From contig NZ_LVJN01000020.1 in assembly GCF_002109495.1 (NCBI RefSeq), forward strand, positions 1,348,300 through 1,412,299: a DNA stretch of 64,000 nucleotides, in the 5' to 3' direction. Each line of letters starts with the position of its first letter. Position 1 is the first letter of the stretch. A program made the position numbers and the translations under genes. Origin of the DNA: Magnetofaba australis IT-1 (lineage in GTDB: Bacteria > Pseudomonadota > Magnetococcia > Magnetococcales > Magnetococcaceae). The notes below the pieces were generated by a model, which was given only the letters and a program-made list of their open reading frames with translations, was not told the DNA's origin and did not search any database. This document shows positions 19,768 through 28,043 of this stretch, piece after piece.

Positions 19768-19794
19768 ATTTGTCGCATTAGAAGGGATGATGGC

Positions 19795-20718
19795 ATGCGC
19801 ATTGGGGTGGATCTGGGCGGCACCAAGATTGAAGCGGTGGTGATGAACGAGCAGGGCGAGATTCTTGCCCGTGAGCGCATCGCCACCCCCAAAGGCGATT
19901 ATGCGGGCACGCTGGCGGCGTTGGCGGAGGTGGTGAGCCGCGCGGAGACGGCGGCGGGAATTGCGCAGCGCAAACTGCCTGTCGGCGTGGGCGCGCCGGG
20001 CGCGGTGCACCCCGATGGCCAGCAGCTCAACGTCTCCAACTCGGTGGCGCTGGTGGATCGGCCTCTGTTGCCGGACTTGAAACGCATCCTCGGGCGCGAC
20101 GTGCGTATGGCCAATGATGCCGATTGCTTTGCGCTCTCCGAGGCCATGGATGGCGCCGCTGCGGGCGCGCCTATTGTGTTCGGCGTGATCGTCGGCACCG
20201 GCTGCGGTAGCGGTGTGGTGGTCAATGGCCAGTTATTACGGGGCGCCAACGGCATCGCCGGGGAGTGGGGGCACAATCACCTGCCGCGCATGACCGATGA
20301 CGAGCGCCCGGGACCTGAGTGCTATTGTGGCAAACACGGCTGTGTGGAGAGTTATCTCTCCGGCACAGGCCTGTGTGATGACTATGAGCGCGCCAGCGGA
20401 ACGCGCCTCCATGGCGGTGAGATCGCCAAGCTGGCCGAGGCGGGCGACGTGACGGCGGACGCGGTGCTGACCCGCTACGAGAACCGTATGGCGCGCGCTC
20501 TGGGCGCGGTGATCAATATCATCGACCCCCATGTCATTGTGCTGGGCGGCGGCGTCTCCAATATTCAGCGGCTGTACAACAACGTGCCCGCACAGTGGGA
20601 CGCCTATGTACACTCACGGCATCCTGTGCGCACCCAGTTGCGTCAGGCCAAGTATGGCGACTCCAGCGGCGTGCGCGGCGCCGCCTGGCTCTGGCCCAAT
20701 CCTGACGCGCTGGATTGA
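19795..20718 (+). CDS. mak: ROK-family fructokinase
   Basis: The 307-residue protein has the ROK phosphate motif MRIGVDLGGTKIEAVV, the catalytic NDADCFALSEAMDGAAAG, the sugar-binding EWGHNHLP and a zinc motif CYCGKHGCVE. The ending KYGDSSGVRGAAWLWP is very close to Mak (manno(fructo)kinase) of enterobacteria. It should phosphorylate fructose to fructose-6-P. A second, unrelated fructokinase of the PfkB type is at 62342. Confidence 0.9.
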   Translation: MRIGVDLGGTKIEAVVMNEQGEILARERIATPKGDYAGTLAALAEVVSRAETAAGIAQRKLPVGVGAPGAVHPDGQQLNVSNSVALVDRPLLPDLKRILGRDVRMANDADCFALSEAMDGAAAGAPIVFGVIVGTGCGSGVVVNGQLLRGANGIAGEWGHNHLPRMTDDERPGPECYCGKHGCVESYLSGTGLCDDYERASGTRLHGGEIAKLAEAGDVTADAVLTRYENRMARALGAVINIIDPHVIVLGGGVSNIQRLYNNVPAQWDAYVHSRHPVRTQLRQAKYGDSSGVRGAAWLWPNPDALD

Positions 20719-20727
20719 GCCGCTTCC

Positions 20728-21516
20728 ATGCGCGGTTATGTGCTGGGCAGCGGCGCGGGCGCGCCCACCCCGGAGCGGGCGCTGTCGGGGTATTGGCTCG
20801 AGCTGGATGATGGGTCGCGCATTCTGCTGGATTGCGGTTCCGGTACGCTGACCCGCATGGCGGGTTTGGGGCTGCCCATCGCTGATCTGGATATCATCCT
20901 CATCACCCATCTGCATCCGGATCATGTGGGGGAGTTGATCACCCTGTTTCACGCCCTGCGCATGCCTACCGTGCAGCGGGACAAACCGCTGCGGGTGTAT
21001 GGACCGCAAGGGATCGAAGAGTTTTTCGCGCAGGTGGTGTGGGGCGTCGCCAAACCGCCTGGACGCTTTGCGGTGAGCGTGCAAACCGCTCCGGAGGTCT
21101 GGGAAGTGGGGCGTGCGACTCTCATCAGCGCCCCGACGCGACATAGCGCATCGCTGCCCAGTTTGGGCTATCGGGTGCAGGTGGGGCAGCGCGCGCTGGT
21201 CTATTCCGGCGATGCCGATTGGAGCGAGGGGCTGCTGGCGCTGTGCGCACAGGCGGATCTGGCGATTCTTGATTGTTCATCGCTGACCAGCGAGAAGATC
21301 CCGGGCCATCTGAGCGCCCAGGAGTGTGGTCGGTTGGCTGCTCAGGCGCAGGTCAAGGCGCTTCTGCTCAGTCATTTCTACGCCCAGCCCATGGATGATG
21401 ACGCCAGCGCGCGCGCCTGTCAGAGCGAATTTGATGGCGTGGTGTGGCAGGCTGAGGATGGTCTCGCGTTTGAGATCGGCGCAGAGAGGGCAATTTGTGC
21501 AAGAGGCGGAAAATGA
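20728..21516 (+). CDS. MBL-fold metallohydrolase (RNase Z-like)
   Basis: 262 residues, starting 9 bp after mak and probably co-transcribed. Metal-binding motifs of the metallo-beta-lactamase fold are clear: ITHLHPDHVGEL, the late VYSGDADWSEG, an aspartate in LAILDCSSLT and LLLSHFY. The arrangement resembles RNase Z/arylsulfatase-like members, but the exosite arm of true RNase Z is not evident. The substrate cannot be inferred. Confidence 0.8.
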   Translation: MRGYVLGSGAGAPTPERALSGYWLELDDGSRILLDCGSGTLTRMAGLGLPIADLDIILITHLHPDHVGELITLFHALRMPTVQRDKPLRVYGPQGIEEFFAQVVWGVAKPPGRFAVSVQTAPEVWEVGRATLISAPTRHSASLPSLGYRVQVGQRALVYSGDADWSEGLLALCAQADLAILDCSSLTSEKIPGHLSAQECGRLAAQAQVKALLLSHFYAQPMDDDASARACQSEFDGVVWQAEDGLAFEIGAERAICARGGK

Positions 21517-21638
21517 GGTTGGATCCGGGCGGTGGGTTGTGCTAAAAATTGTATACCCACTCAAAAGTCGGGTCTGGTCGAAGGAGTGGTTAAGTCTCCT
21601 TACAAGCGACGTCCAGGCCCGCAATCGCGTCCTGGGTT

Positions 21639-21670
21639 AAAAGGCCGAGCAATTCATCGCTCGGCCTTTT
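21639..21670. terminator. Bidirectional terminator
   Basis: The stem AAAAGGCCGAGC / GCTCGGCCTTTT encloses an eight-base loop. It lies between the converging MBL and STAS genes. Confidence 0.9.
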
Positions 21671-21714
21671 CCTTTTGTATGCTTTCAGTTCGCGTTATGG
21701 CAACGCAGCGAACC

Positions 21715-22023
21715 TTACTGAATATCGAACAACTTGTCGAATTGCGCCACTTCCAGCAGTTTGCGGATGTCCGGCTTGGGTTTGATGATGCTCATGTTGT
21801 GCTGATCGCCTTTGAGGTGCTCACGCAGGCGCAGCAGCATGCCCATGCCGGATGAGTCGAGGAACTCGGTGGTGGACAGGTCGATGATGTACTTGTGGTT
21901 GGGGTCTGCGTGGGGCCGCAGTTTGTTGACCTGCAGCAGACTCTCCACATTGAAGCGTCCGGCAATGCGGATGATGGTTTGATCGCTCTGTTCTTCGACC
22001 CGAAATACGCTTTTCTGTTCCAT
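21715..22023 (-). CDS. STAS-domain anti-sigma-factor antagonist-like protein
   Basis: 102 residues from ATG 22023, which follows GGACAGGA. The single STAS domain shows IIDLSTTEFLDSSGMGMLLRLR; the conserved serine in DSSGMG is the site phosphorylated by switch kinases in SpoIIAA/RsbV proteins. No partner kinase, phosphatase or sigma factor gene is adjacent. The bases 22024-22192 on the upstream and downstream sides hold no further gene on this strand except gltX. Confidence 0.85.
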   Translation of the reverse strand: MEQKSVFRVEEQSDQTIIRIAGRFNVESLLQVNKLRPHADPNHKYIIDLSTTEFLDSSGMGMLLRLREHLKGDQHNMSIIKPKPDIRKLLEVAQFDKLFDIQ

Positions 22024-22192
22024 GTTCCTGTCCTGATGGTTCGTGGGTGTTGCGTCGGCCGACCCGAGCCCCGCGTCCACGCTTATTATTAGTCAGAGAG
22101 AACGTCGGAAAATATCAGTAGATAAGCCCACTATATCGCCGGAATTGGTCGGACGCCAGCAGCTTTGATGGCATCCGCCAAGCAAGGGCGGT

Positions 22193-23605
22193 CTAGACGG
22201 ATTCCACTTGCGTGCGGAAAAATTCCAGACCGCGCTGCAGACGCGCCATGCTCTCCTCGCGGCCCAACTGCTTGAGAATCTCCGCCACCCCCGGCGCGAT
22301 GTCCGAGCCGGTGATGAAGACGCGAATGGGCTGGGCGATTTTCGGATACTTCTGCCCGGACTCGTTCACCACTGCTTTCACAGCCCCTTCGATGCTCTCT
22401 TCGGTCCATTCCGACAGCCCCTCCAGACGCGCAACCAGATCGCTCACCGGCGCCAGCACCGCTTCCTTGAGATGCTTCTTGACCGACTTCTCCAGGTACT
22501 CGGTGGGGGCGCGGAAGTAGAACAGCGCCATCTGAGCCATCTCTTTGAGGGTCTTGGTGCGCTCCTGCATCTCCGGGATGATCGCTTCCACAAACGCCGG
22601 ATCGGGACTCTCCACCCCCAGGCGCGCCAGTTGCCAGATCAGCTCCGGCGCCAGACGCGCCGGTGTGGCGGCCTTCATGTGCTGACTGTTGAGCCACACC
22701 AGCTTTTCGGTGTTGAAGATCGCTGCGGAGCGTCCCACACGGGTCAGGTCGAACAGGCTCTCCATCTCTTGCGTGGTGAACACCTCCTGCTCGCCATGGG
22801 ACCAGCCCAGACGCACCAGATAGTTGTTCACCGCCTCGGGCAGATAGCCGTCCTCACGGTATTGCAGCACCGACACCGCGCCGTGGCGCTTGGAGAGCTT
22901 GGCGCCGTCGGTCCCATGCAGCAGCGGCATGTGGGCGTAGACCGGCACGTCCCAGCCCAGCGCTTTGAACAGGTTGATCTGACGCGGAGTGTTGCTGATG
23001 TGGTCTTCGCCGCGAATCACATGGGTGATGCCCATATCGTGGTCGTCGGCCACCACCGCCAGGTTGTAGGTGGGGGAGCCGTCGGAGCGCAGCAGAATCA
23101 GGTCGTCCAGCTCCTTGTTGCCGATGCGGATAGTCCCCTGGATCATATCCTCCCACACCACGTCGCCCTGTTCGGGGTTCTTGAAGCGGACCACATAGGG
23201 CTTGTCGCCGGGCTCTTCCGTCTTGTGGCGGCAGCGTCCGTCGTAGCGCGGCTTCTCCTTGCGCGCGCGTTGACCTTCGCGCATTTCGTCCAGCTCCTCT
23301 TTGGTGCAAGTGCACTTGTAGGCATGACCCGATTCGAGCAGTTGAATCGCCAGATCGTGATGGCGCTGGGCGTGGTCGGCTTGGTAGAAGGGGCCTTCAT
23401 CCGGGTCCAGGCCCAACCAGTGCATCCCCTCAAGGATGGCGTCCACCACCTCCTGGCTGGAGCGGTCGCGGTCGGTGTCCTCAATGCGCAGCACGGTGGT
23501 TCCGCCCACCCGACGCGCCTGCAAGTGGCCAAACAGCGCCGTGCGGGCGCCGCCGATGTGCAGAAAACCGGTGGGAGAGGGGGCGAAACGGGTGCGCATG
23601 GTCAT
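22193..23605 (-). CDS. gltX: Glutamate--tRNA ligase
   Basis: 470 residues from ATG 23605, which follows AGGAG at a 7 base spacing; an 88-codon extension upstream is not conserved and crosses a repeat element. Class I synthetase motifs are present: APSPTGFLHIGGARTA (HIGH region) and KLSKRHGAVSV (KMSKS variant). The cysteine zinc site around TCTKEELDEM also fits GluRS. The enzyme charges tRNA-Glu, and possibly tRNA-Gln if the genome lacks glnS; GatCAB genes are not in the window. The stop is TAG. Confidence 0.96.
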   Translation of the reverse strand: MTMRTRFAPSPTGFLHIGGARTALFGHLQARRVGGTTVLRIEDTDRDRSSQEVVDAILEGMHWLGLDPDEGPFYQADHAQRHHDLAIQLLESGHAYKCTCTKEELDEMREGQRARKEKPRYDGRCRHKTEEPGDKPYVVRFKNPEQGDVVWEDMIQGTIRIGNKELDDLILLRSDGSPTYNLAVVADDHDMGITHVIRGEDHISNTPRQINLFKALGWDVPVYAHMPLLHGTDGAKLSKRHGAVSVLQYREDGYLPEAVNNYLVRLGWSHGEQEVFTTQEMESLFDLTRVGRSAAIFNTEKLVWLNSQHMKAATPARLAPELIWQLARLGVESPDPAFVEAIIPEMQERTKTLKEMAQMALFYFRAPTEYLEKSVKKHLKEAVLAPVSDLVARLEGLSEWTEESIEGAVKAVVNESGQKYPKIAQPIRVFITGSDIAPGVAEILKQLGREESMARLQRGLEFFRTQVESV

Positions 23606-23665
23606 CTTCTGGCTCCTGTGTTTAGGGGTGGGTGTGGAGAGCAAAACGTGGGGCGATGAAAGAGG

Positions 23666-23757
23666 CTGGGCTTTCAGCCCAGACCCGACCAGGGCTTTGC
23701 CCTGGACCCACGAGGGCTCCGCCCTGGACCCGCCAGGAGGATGATCCTCCTGGACCT
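23666..23757. repeat. Intergenic multi-hairpin repeat, copy A
   Basis: Four short perfect hairpins follow one another: CTGGGCT/AGCCCAG (23666-23682), CCAGGGC/GCCCTGG (23689-23705), AGGGC/GCCCT (23713-23725) and CCAGGAGG/CCTCCTGG (23733-23753). They are separated by GACCC-type spacers. Copy B (25515-25606, opposite strand) shares the order and the spacer sequences. It lies upstream of gltX. Confidence 0.85.
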
Positions 23758-23884
23758 GCATTGGTTTTGACTCTGTGCCCTGAACGAGTAGTATCGCTTT
23801 GCGGGCCAGTCTTCGCTTGGATTGGGGAGATTCAAAAATACTGAGCCGAATTGAGTAACATGCGCTCATTGGCTTGGCAAGTTT

Positions 23885-24451
23885 TCACTCCGGTTCGTTG
23901 CCGGGCTTCCATTTGATGCTGCAGCCCATGGAGGCGTTCTGTTGGATTGCCACAGGCTTGCCCGCCAACACCGCCTGTATGGCCGCGCGCAGCTCCTGGG
24001 ATGTCACATTCTGCGGCTCGCGCGGGGCGTCGTCCAGGCGCCCGCGATAGACCAGCTGGCGCGCGCCATCGAACAGAAAGAAGTCCGGCGTGCACACCGC
24101 GCCATACGCCTTGGCGACCTGTTGGCTCTAATCAAACAGATAGTCGAACGGATAGTTCAGCTCCCGCGCAACGCGCTGCATGCTGGCGAAATTATCGTCG
24201 GGATAGCCCACCGCATCGTTACTGTTGATGGCCACAATGGCCGCGCCCTGAGGAATCATCTCATTGGCCAGGGCGATCAGGCGCTGCTGAATGGCGATGA
24301 CATAGGGGCAGTGGTTGCAAAGGAACATCACCAGCAGGGCGCGCGAGGCGGCGTAGTCGCCCAGAGAGTGATCGCGTCCATCGACGCCGGGCAGAGTGAA
24401 AACGGCGGCGGGGGCGCCCAGTTCACCGGGCGGCGTGTGCAGCAGAACCAT
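23885..24451 (-). pseudogene. Thioredoxin-fold (AhpC/TSA-like) protein interrupted by an amber codon
   Basis: One frame spans 24451-23885 (about 188 codons) with TAG at 24130-24128. The start has a good AGGAGAG box. The first part contains FLCNHCPYVIAIQQRL, the redox motif of the thioredoxin/peroxiredoxin-like family, and ends YPFDYLFD. After the TAG the frame continues [20 protein letters not shown] and [16 protein letters not shown], as in intact homologues. Relatives have DES at the junction, so a GAG to TAG change is likely. The truncated product would be 107 residues and lack the cis-Pro region (CTPDFF). Confidence 0.85.
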
Positions 24452-24486
24452 GCGGACTCTCCTGAAGGCGGTCAGTGTGAACAGGG

Positions 24487-25446
24487 TCAGGTGCGATCAT
24501 ACGGGAAGGCGAGGGTCTGGTCGATGCGCTCTGCGTGCAATTTGCGCATCAGCAGGCGATCCAGCCCCAGCGCCACCCCGGCGCACTCGGGCATGCCCGC
24601 CTCCAGCGCGGCGAGAAAATTTTCGTCGATGGGCAGCGGGGCGAGTTTCTGGGTGATGCGGGTCTGGTTGGCCGCCTCCAGGCGCGCGCGCTGCTCGGCG
24701 GCGTCGGTGAGTTCCTGGTAGCCGTTGGCCAATTCGACCCCATCCACATAGAGTTCAAAGCGCAATGCGGTGGCGGGCGGGCCGGGATCGATTTTCGCCA
24801 TAGCCGCCCGTTGCGGCGGGAAGTGGGTGATCAGGATCAATCCGCCCTGCTGCGCCAGCCACGGCTCCATGATCTCCGTTTGCAGGTAGTCCAGCAGCCA
24901 TTCGCGGTCGGTCTCATCGGGCAGGGGGAGGCGGCGCGCTGCACAGACGGCGCGCATCTCCTCTGTACTGGCGTTGAGCGGGTCGGGGCAGCCGGACTTG
25001 AGGAATGCGCGTTGATAAGTGAAACGGCTGGCGGAGTCCGCCGGGCATTGGAGAATCTGCGCCGTGAGGGTCACGCTCTCCTGCATCAATTGATCCAGCG
25101 ACCAGCCGGGGCGATACCACTCCAGCAGGGTGAATTCGGGGTTGTGGCGGGCGCCGGACTCGCCAGCGCGGAACACCCGGGCGATCTCATAGAGGGGGCC
25201 GTAGCCAGCGGCCAGCAGACGTTTGTGGCACGCTTCCGGGGAGCTGCGCAGCCAGCCGGAGGAGGGGGCGGCGCAGGCGACGGGTTCAATGTGGGACTCC
25301 GGGGCGATGTGTTGCAGCAGGGCGGGGGTCTCCACCTCCAGCACGGCGCGCTCAGCGAAGAAGGCGCGGATCTGCGTCAATACGGCTGCGCGCACGCGCA
25401 GGGCGTGAATGGATGCGGTGGGGCGCCAGGGGGCGGAGTCGGACAT
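24487..25446 (-). CDS. epmA: EF-P--(R)-beta-lysine ligase
   Basis: This 319-residue protein is a truncated LysRS-like class II synthetase without an anticodon-binding domain. Motif 2 (FRAGESGARHNPEFTLLEWY) and motif 3 (GVALGLDRLLMR) are clear, and the length matches EpmA (GenX/PoxA). It attaches beta-lysine to a conserved lysine of EF-P, the protein encoded by the next gene upstream. Repeat copy B separates it from efp. No strong Shine-Dalgarno precedes the ATG. Confidence 0.95.
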   Translation of the reverse strand: MSDSAPWRPTASIHALRVRAAVLTQIRAFFAERAVLEVETPALLQHIAPESHIEPVACAAPSSGWLRSSPEACHKRLLAAGYGPLYEIARVFRAGESGARHNPEFTLLEWYRPGWSLDQLMQESVTLTAQILQCPADSASRFTYQRAFLKSGCPDPLNASTEEMRAVCAARRLPLPDETDREWLLDYLQTEIMEPWLAQQGGLILITHFPPQRAAMAKIDPGPPATALRFELYVDGVELANGYQELTDAAEQRARLEAANQTRITQKLAPLPIDENFLAALEAGMPECAGVALGLDRLLMRKLHAERIDQTLAFPYDRT

Positions 25447-25514
25447 AGCGCAAGTCGAGGAGAGGAGTCGTGCTGGCGCAACGACGTCGCGCCAGCACGC
25501 GGGAAAACTGAACG

Positions 25515-25606
25515 AGGTCCAGGAGGGCGTCCCTCCTGGCGGCCACAGGCGAAGCCGAATCGAATAAATCCGGCAGGCCCTCGCGGGTCCAGGGCGAAGC
25601 CCCAGT
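25515..25606. repeat. Intergenic multi-hairpin repeat, copy B
   Basis: It contains the hairpin CCAGGAGGG/CCCTCCTGG (25519-25539), a smaller GGC-GAA-GCC, and CAGGGC/GCCCCAG (25590-25606). Read on the minus strand it aligns with copy A over both outer hairpins and the GACCC spacer. It lies between epmA and efp. Confidence 0.8.
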
Positions 25607-25654
25607 CTCTTTTATCTCCAATACGTAAGATGAAAGAGCTTCCCCAACGTCGGT

Positions 25655-26224
25655 TTACTCCTTGGCGCGCTCCATATATTCGCCGGTGCGGGTGTCCACG
25701 CGGATGCGCTCGCCCTCTTCCACGAACAGGGGCACTTTGACCACTTTGCCGGTCTCCAGGGTAGCGGGCTTGGTGGCGCCGGAGACGGTGTCGCCCTTGA
25801 TGCCGGGCTCACACTCGGTGATGGTGAGGATCATGTGCGAGGGGGGCATCACGTTGATGGCCTGACCTTCCCACATGGTCACCTCATAGGTCTCCTGCTC
25901 CTTGAGCCAATCCTTGACCTCTTCCACCTGGGTGTCGGAGAGGGCGACCTGCTCGTAGGTGTCGGGATCCATGAAGTGGTAGTGTTCGCCATCGTTGTAG
26001 AGGTACTGCATCTCCTTGTCCATCACCTCGGCCTTGGCCACGGTGTCGCTGGACTTGAAGGTGCGGTCGATGACGCGGCCATCCATCAGGTTCTTGATTT
26101 TGATCTTGGTGAAGGCCTGACCTTTGCCGGGCTTGACGAAATCGGCTTTGACGATAATCCAGGGCAGGTCGTCGATGAGCACCTTGGTGCCCTGTTTGAG
26201 CTGGTTGTGCGAGAGCATGGCCAT
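25655..26224 (-). CDS. efp: Elongation factor P
   Basis: 189 residues with the three EF-P beta-barrel domains. The tip loop KPGKGQAF places the modified lysine at residue 34, the position lysylated by EpmA in E. coli. It ends [22 protein letters not shown] relieves ribosome stalling at polyproline stretches; the PilZ-like protein at 11681, with nine prolines in a row, would be a natural client. The start is preceded by AAGGTGA. It lies between epmA and the divergent epmB. Confidence 0.97.
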   Translation of the reverse strand: MAMLSHNQLKQGTKVLIDDLPWIIVKADFVKPGKGQAFTKIKIKNLMDGRVIDRTFKSSDTVAKAEVMDKEMQYLYNDGEHYHFMDPDTYEQVALSDTQVEEVKDWLKEQETYEVTMWEGQAINVMPPSHMILTITECEPGIKGDTVSGATKPATLETGKVVKVPLFVEEGERIRVDTRTGEYMERAKE

Positions 26225-26319
26225 AAAAAGTCACCTTGTGTACCGGAATATGGGCAAAACAGAGAACCCGGCATACTAGCACAGGCGGGGCAGGGAAATC
26301 ACCGAATTCCGGCATCGGG

Positions 26320-26348
26320 TTTTCAGCGGGTTCAATCGCGCGTATGCT
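26320..26348 (+). promoter_or_regulatory. Candidate promoter for epmB, possibly leaderless
   Basis: TTTTCA (26320-26325), a 17 bp spacer and TATGCT (26343-26348). The expected transcription start, about 7 bases after the -10 box, coincides with the epmB ATG at 26355. No Shine-Dalgarno is visible. Confidence 0.35.
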
Positions 26349-26354
26349 GCGGCC

Positions 26355-27302
26355 ATGAACGCCAACCCGCCACGCTTTGCCGTCTCCTGTTTGAAACCGG
26401 ATGAGCAGGCCGCTCATCGCGCCTTTCCGGTGCGGGTGAGTGACGCTTTTGCCGCTCGCATCAACTGGGACGATCCCCATGATCCGCTGCGCGCCCAGGT
26501 GTGGCCCGATGCGCGGGAACTGGATGCGGCGCCGGGCTTCACCGCCGATCCGCTGGCGGAGGCCGAGGCGACCCGCGCGCCGGGTTTGATTCAAAAATAC
26601 GCCGGGCGCGCGCTGCTGCTGGCGGGGCGCGCGTGCCCGATTCACTGTCGCTACTGTTTTCGGCGTCATCAGCCCGCCGCCGAGCGGCTGCGCGGGCCGC
26701 AGAGCTGGGCGCCCGCGTTGGCGGAGATCGCCGAGGATGCCTCTCTGGCAGAGATCATACTCTCTGGCGGTGATCCGCTGATGCTGGAGGCGGCGCCGTT
26801 GGGCGAATTGATGGCGCAATTGGGCCGAATCGCCCATGTGCGGCGGGTGCGCATCCACAGCCGGGTTCCCGTGGCCGACCCGGCGCGGGTGGATGCGGGA
26901 TTGGTCGCCGCCATGGCCGCATCGGGGCGTCAAACCGTGCTGGTGATCCACGCCAACCATGCCCGCGAACTGGATGCGGCCAGCGCTGCGGCGTTGCGTC
27001 GGTGTCGCGAGGCCGGGATCACGCTGCTCAATCAGTCGGTGCTGCTGGCGGGGGTGAACGATGACGCAGAGACGTTGGCTGAACTCAGCGAGGCGCTGAT
27101 GGAGCGTGGCGTGCTGCCGTATTATCTGCACCAGTTGGACCCGGTGGCGGGGGCGGCGCACTTCGCCGTGAGTGACGAACGGGCGCTGGCGCTGATGGAG
27201 GCGCTGCGGGCGCGTCTGCCGGGCTATCTGGTCCCCAAGCTGGTGCGGGAGATCCCGGGAGAGGCGGGGAAAACGGCGTTGTTTAGCGAAGAGAGTGGAT
27301 GA
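26355..27302 (+). CDS. epmB: EF-P lysine 2,3-aminomutase
   Basis: 315 residues of the KamA-like radical SAM family. The iron-sulfur motif is CPIHCRYCFRRH (C-x3-C-x2-C), and it is followed by ILSGGDPLML. The length matches EpmB rather than the longer catabolic lysine 2,3-aminomutases. It makes (R)-beta-lysine for EpmA. It is divergent from efp with 130 bp between, so the three genes form one functional locus. Confidence 0.93.
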   Translation: MNANPPRFAVSCLKPDEQAAHRAFPVRVSDAFAARINWDDPHDPLRAQVWPDARELDAAPGFTADPLAEAEATRAPGLIQKYAGRALLLAGRACPIHCRYCFRRHQPAAERLRGPQSWAPALAEIAEDASLAEIILSGGDPLMLEAAPLGELMAQLGRIAHVRRVRIHSRVPVADPARVDAGLVAAMAASGRQTVLVIHANHARELDAASAAALRRCREAGITLLNQSVLLAGVNDDAETLAELSEALMERGVLPYYLHQLDPVAGAAHFAVSDERALALMEALRARLPGYLVPKLVREIPGEAGKTALFSEESG

Positions 27303-27597
27303 CAAACCAGGCGCATGCGAACAATGCAGTGAAGATGAAGATTTTCTTCCAGCTTACTGAGGGTGAGCCCAGACCGCGTTCGGCGGCTAAGAGACTCCCA
27401 CTGGTATAGATCCAATCAGGCGCCATCAGCGCAGCGCCAGCCAGAAGTTCTGTGTAGCCAAAGAACAGCATCAAATAGAAAAATATGCCCTGATGTGTAG
27501 CGGTGAGGAGGCTGCCGCAGACGAAAATGGCCGCGAGCGAGCCAAACATTGCCAAGAGTTCACGTTTTTTTGATGCAAGCCTGGCCTTAAGGGACAT
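27283..27597 (-). CDS. Small membrane protein of unknown function
   Basis: 104 residues from ATG 27597, which follows AGGAAAAG. There are three hydrophobic segments (around residues 15-32, 35-60 and 82-100), so it is probably an inner-membrane protein. I do not recognise a family. Its 3' end overlaps epmB by 20 bp in the converging direction. It lies 29 bp after the lipoprotein gene on the same strand. Confidence 0.55.
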   Translation of the reverse strand: MSLKARLASKKRELLAMFGSLAAIFVCGSLLTATHQGIFFYLMLFFGYTELLAGAALMAPDWIYTSGSLLAAERGLGSPSVSWKKIFIFTALFACAWFVIHSLR

Positions 27598-27626
27598 CGC
27601 TTTTCCTGTTGCACGGGGAGAGAACG

Positions 27627-28043
27627 TTAGCGCTGAATCACGCCATGTTCGTAGGGGGTGATATCCTGCTTGCTGTCCCCGGCGGGGATCTGCCCAAGCG
27701 GGCGGGAGAAGGTGAAGGCCGCCGGTTTGGCCACCCACTCGCGGCCGGTTGTGCGGGCATGGCTCAGATAGCCGTTCTCCTTCTCCACAATGGGTAGGGT
27801 GGCCAGGAACGCGCCCGTGCCGGCCACCGTGGCCACCGCCCCTACCGGACGCAGCACCAGCAGGTCGACGAGCACGTTCACCTTCTCGTCAGGCTCGGGG
27901 TTCTGCAAGCGCGGCGCGCAGCCGCTCAGGCCAACCAGCGCGGCGAGGGTCAAAACGGCAAGCGGTTTGCGTGCTGTGCGTCCCGATGAGGACAACGCCA
28001 ACTGGCGCCGCTGTTTCCGTTGCTGCCAAAAAGAGTCGCGCAT
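27627..28043 (-). CDS. Putative lipoprotein
   Basis: 138 residues. A basic N-terminus leads into a hydrophobic stretch and a lipobox (AVLTLAALVGLSGC) near residue 40, predicting export and lipidation of the Cys. The mature part has a hydrophobic VLRPVGAVATVAGTGAFLATL segment and no family I recognise. The only ATG (28043) shares the bases CATG with the start of the divergent permease gene. An internal TTG start nearer the signal peptide is possible and would give a more usual signal-peptide length. Confidence 0.6.
   Translation of the reverse strand: MRDSFWQQRKQRRQLALSSSGRTARKPLAVLTLAALVGLSGCAPRLQNPEPDEKVNVLVDLLVLRPVGAVATVAGTGAFLATLPIVEKENGYLSHARTTGREWVAKPAAFTFSRPLGQIPAGDSKQDITPYEHGVIQR

Noticed and set aside
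5050-24130. Reassignment of TAG as a sense codon
   Set aside because: TAG is the natural stop of the kinase, helicase, gltX, DnaJ-like and PfkB genes, so a genome-wide recoding is not supported.
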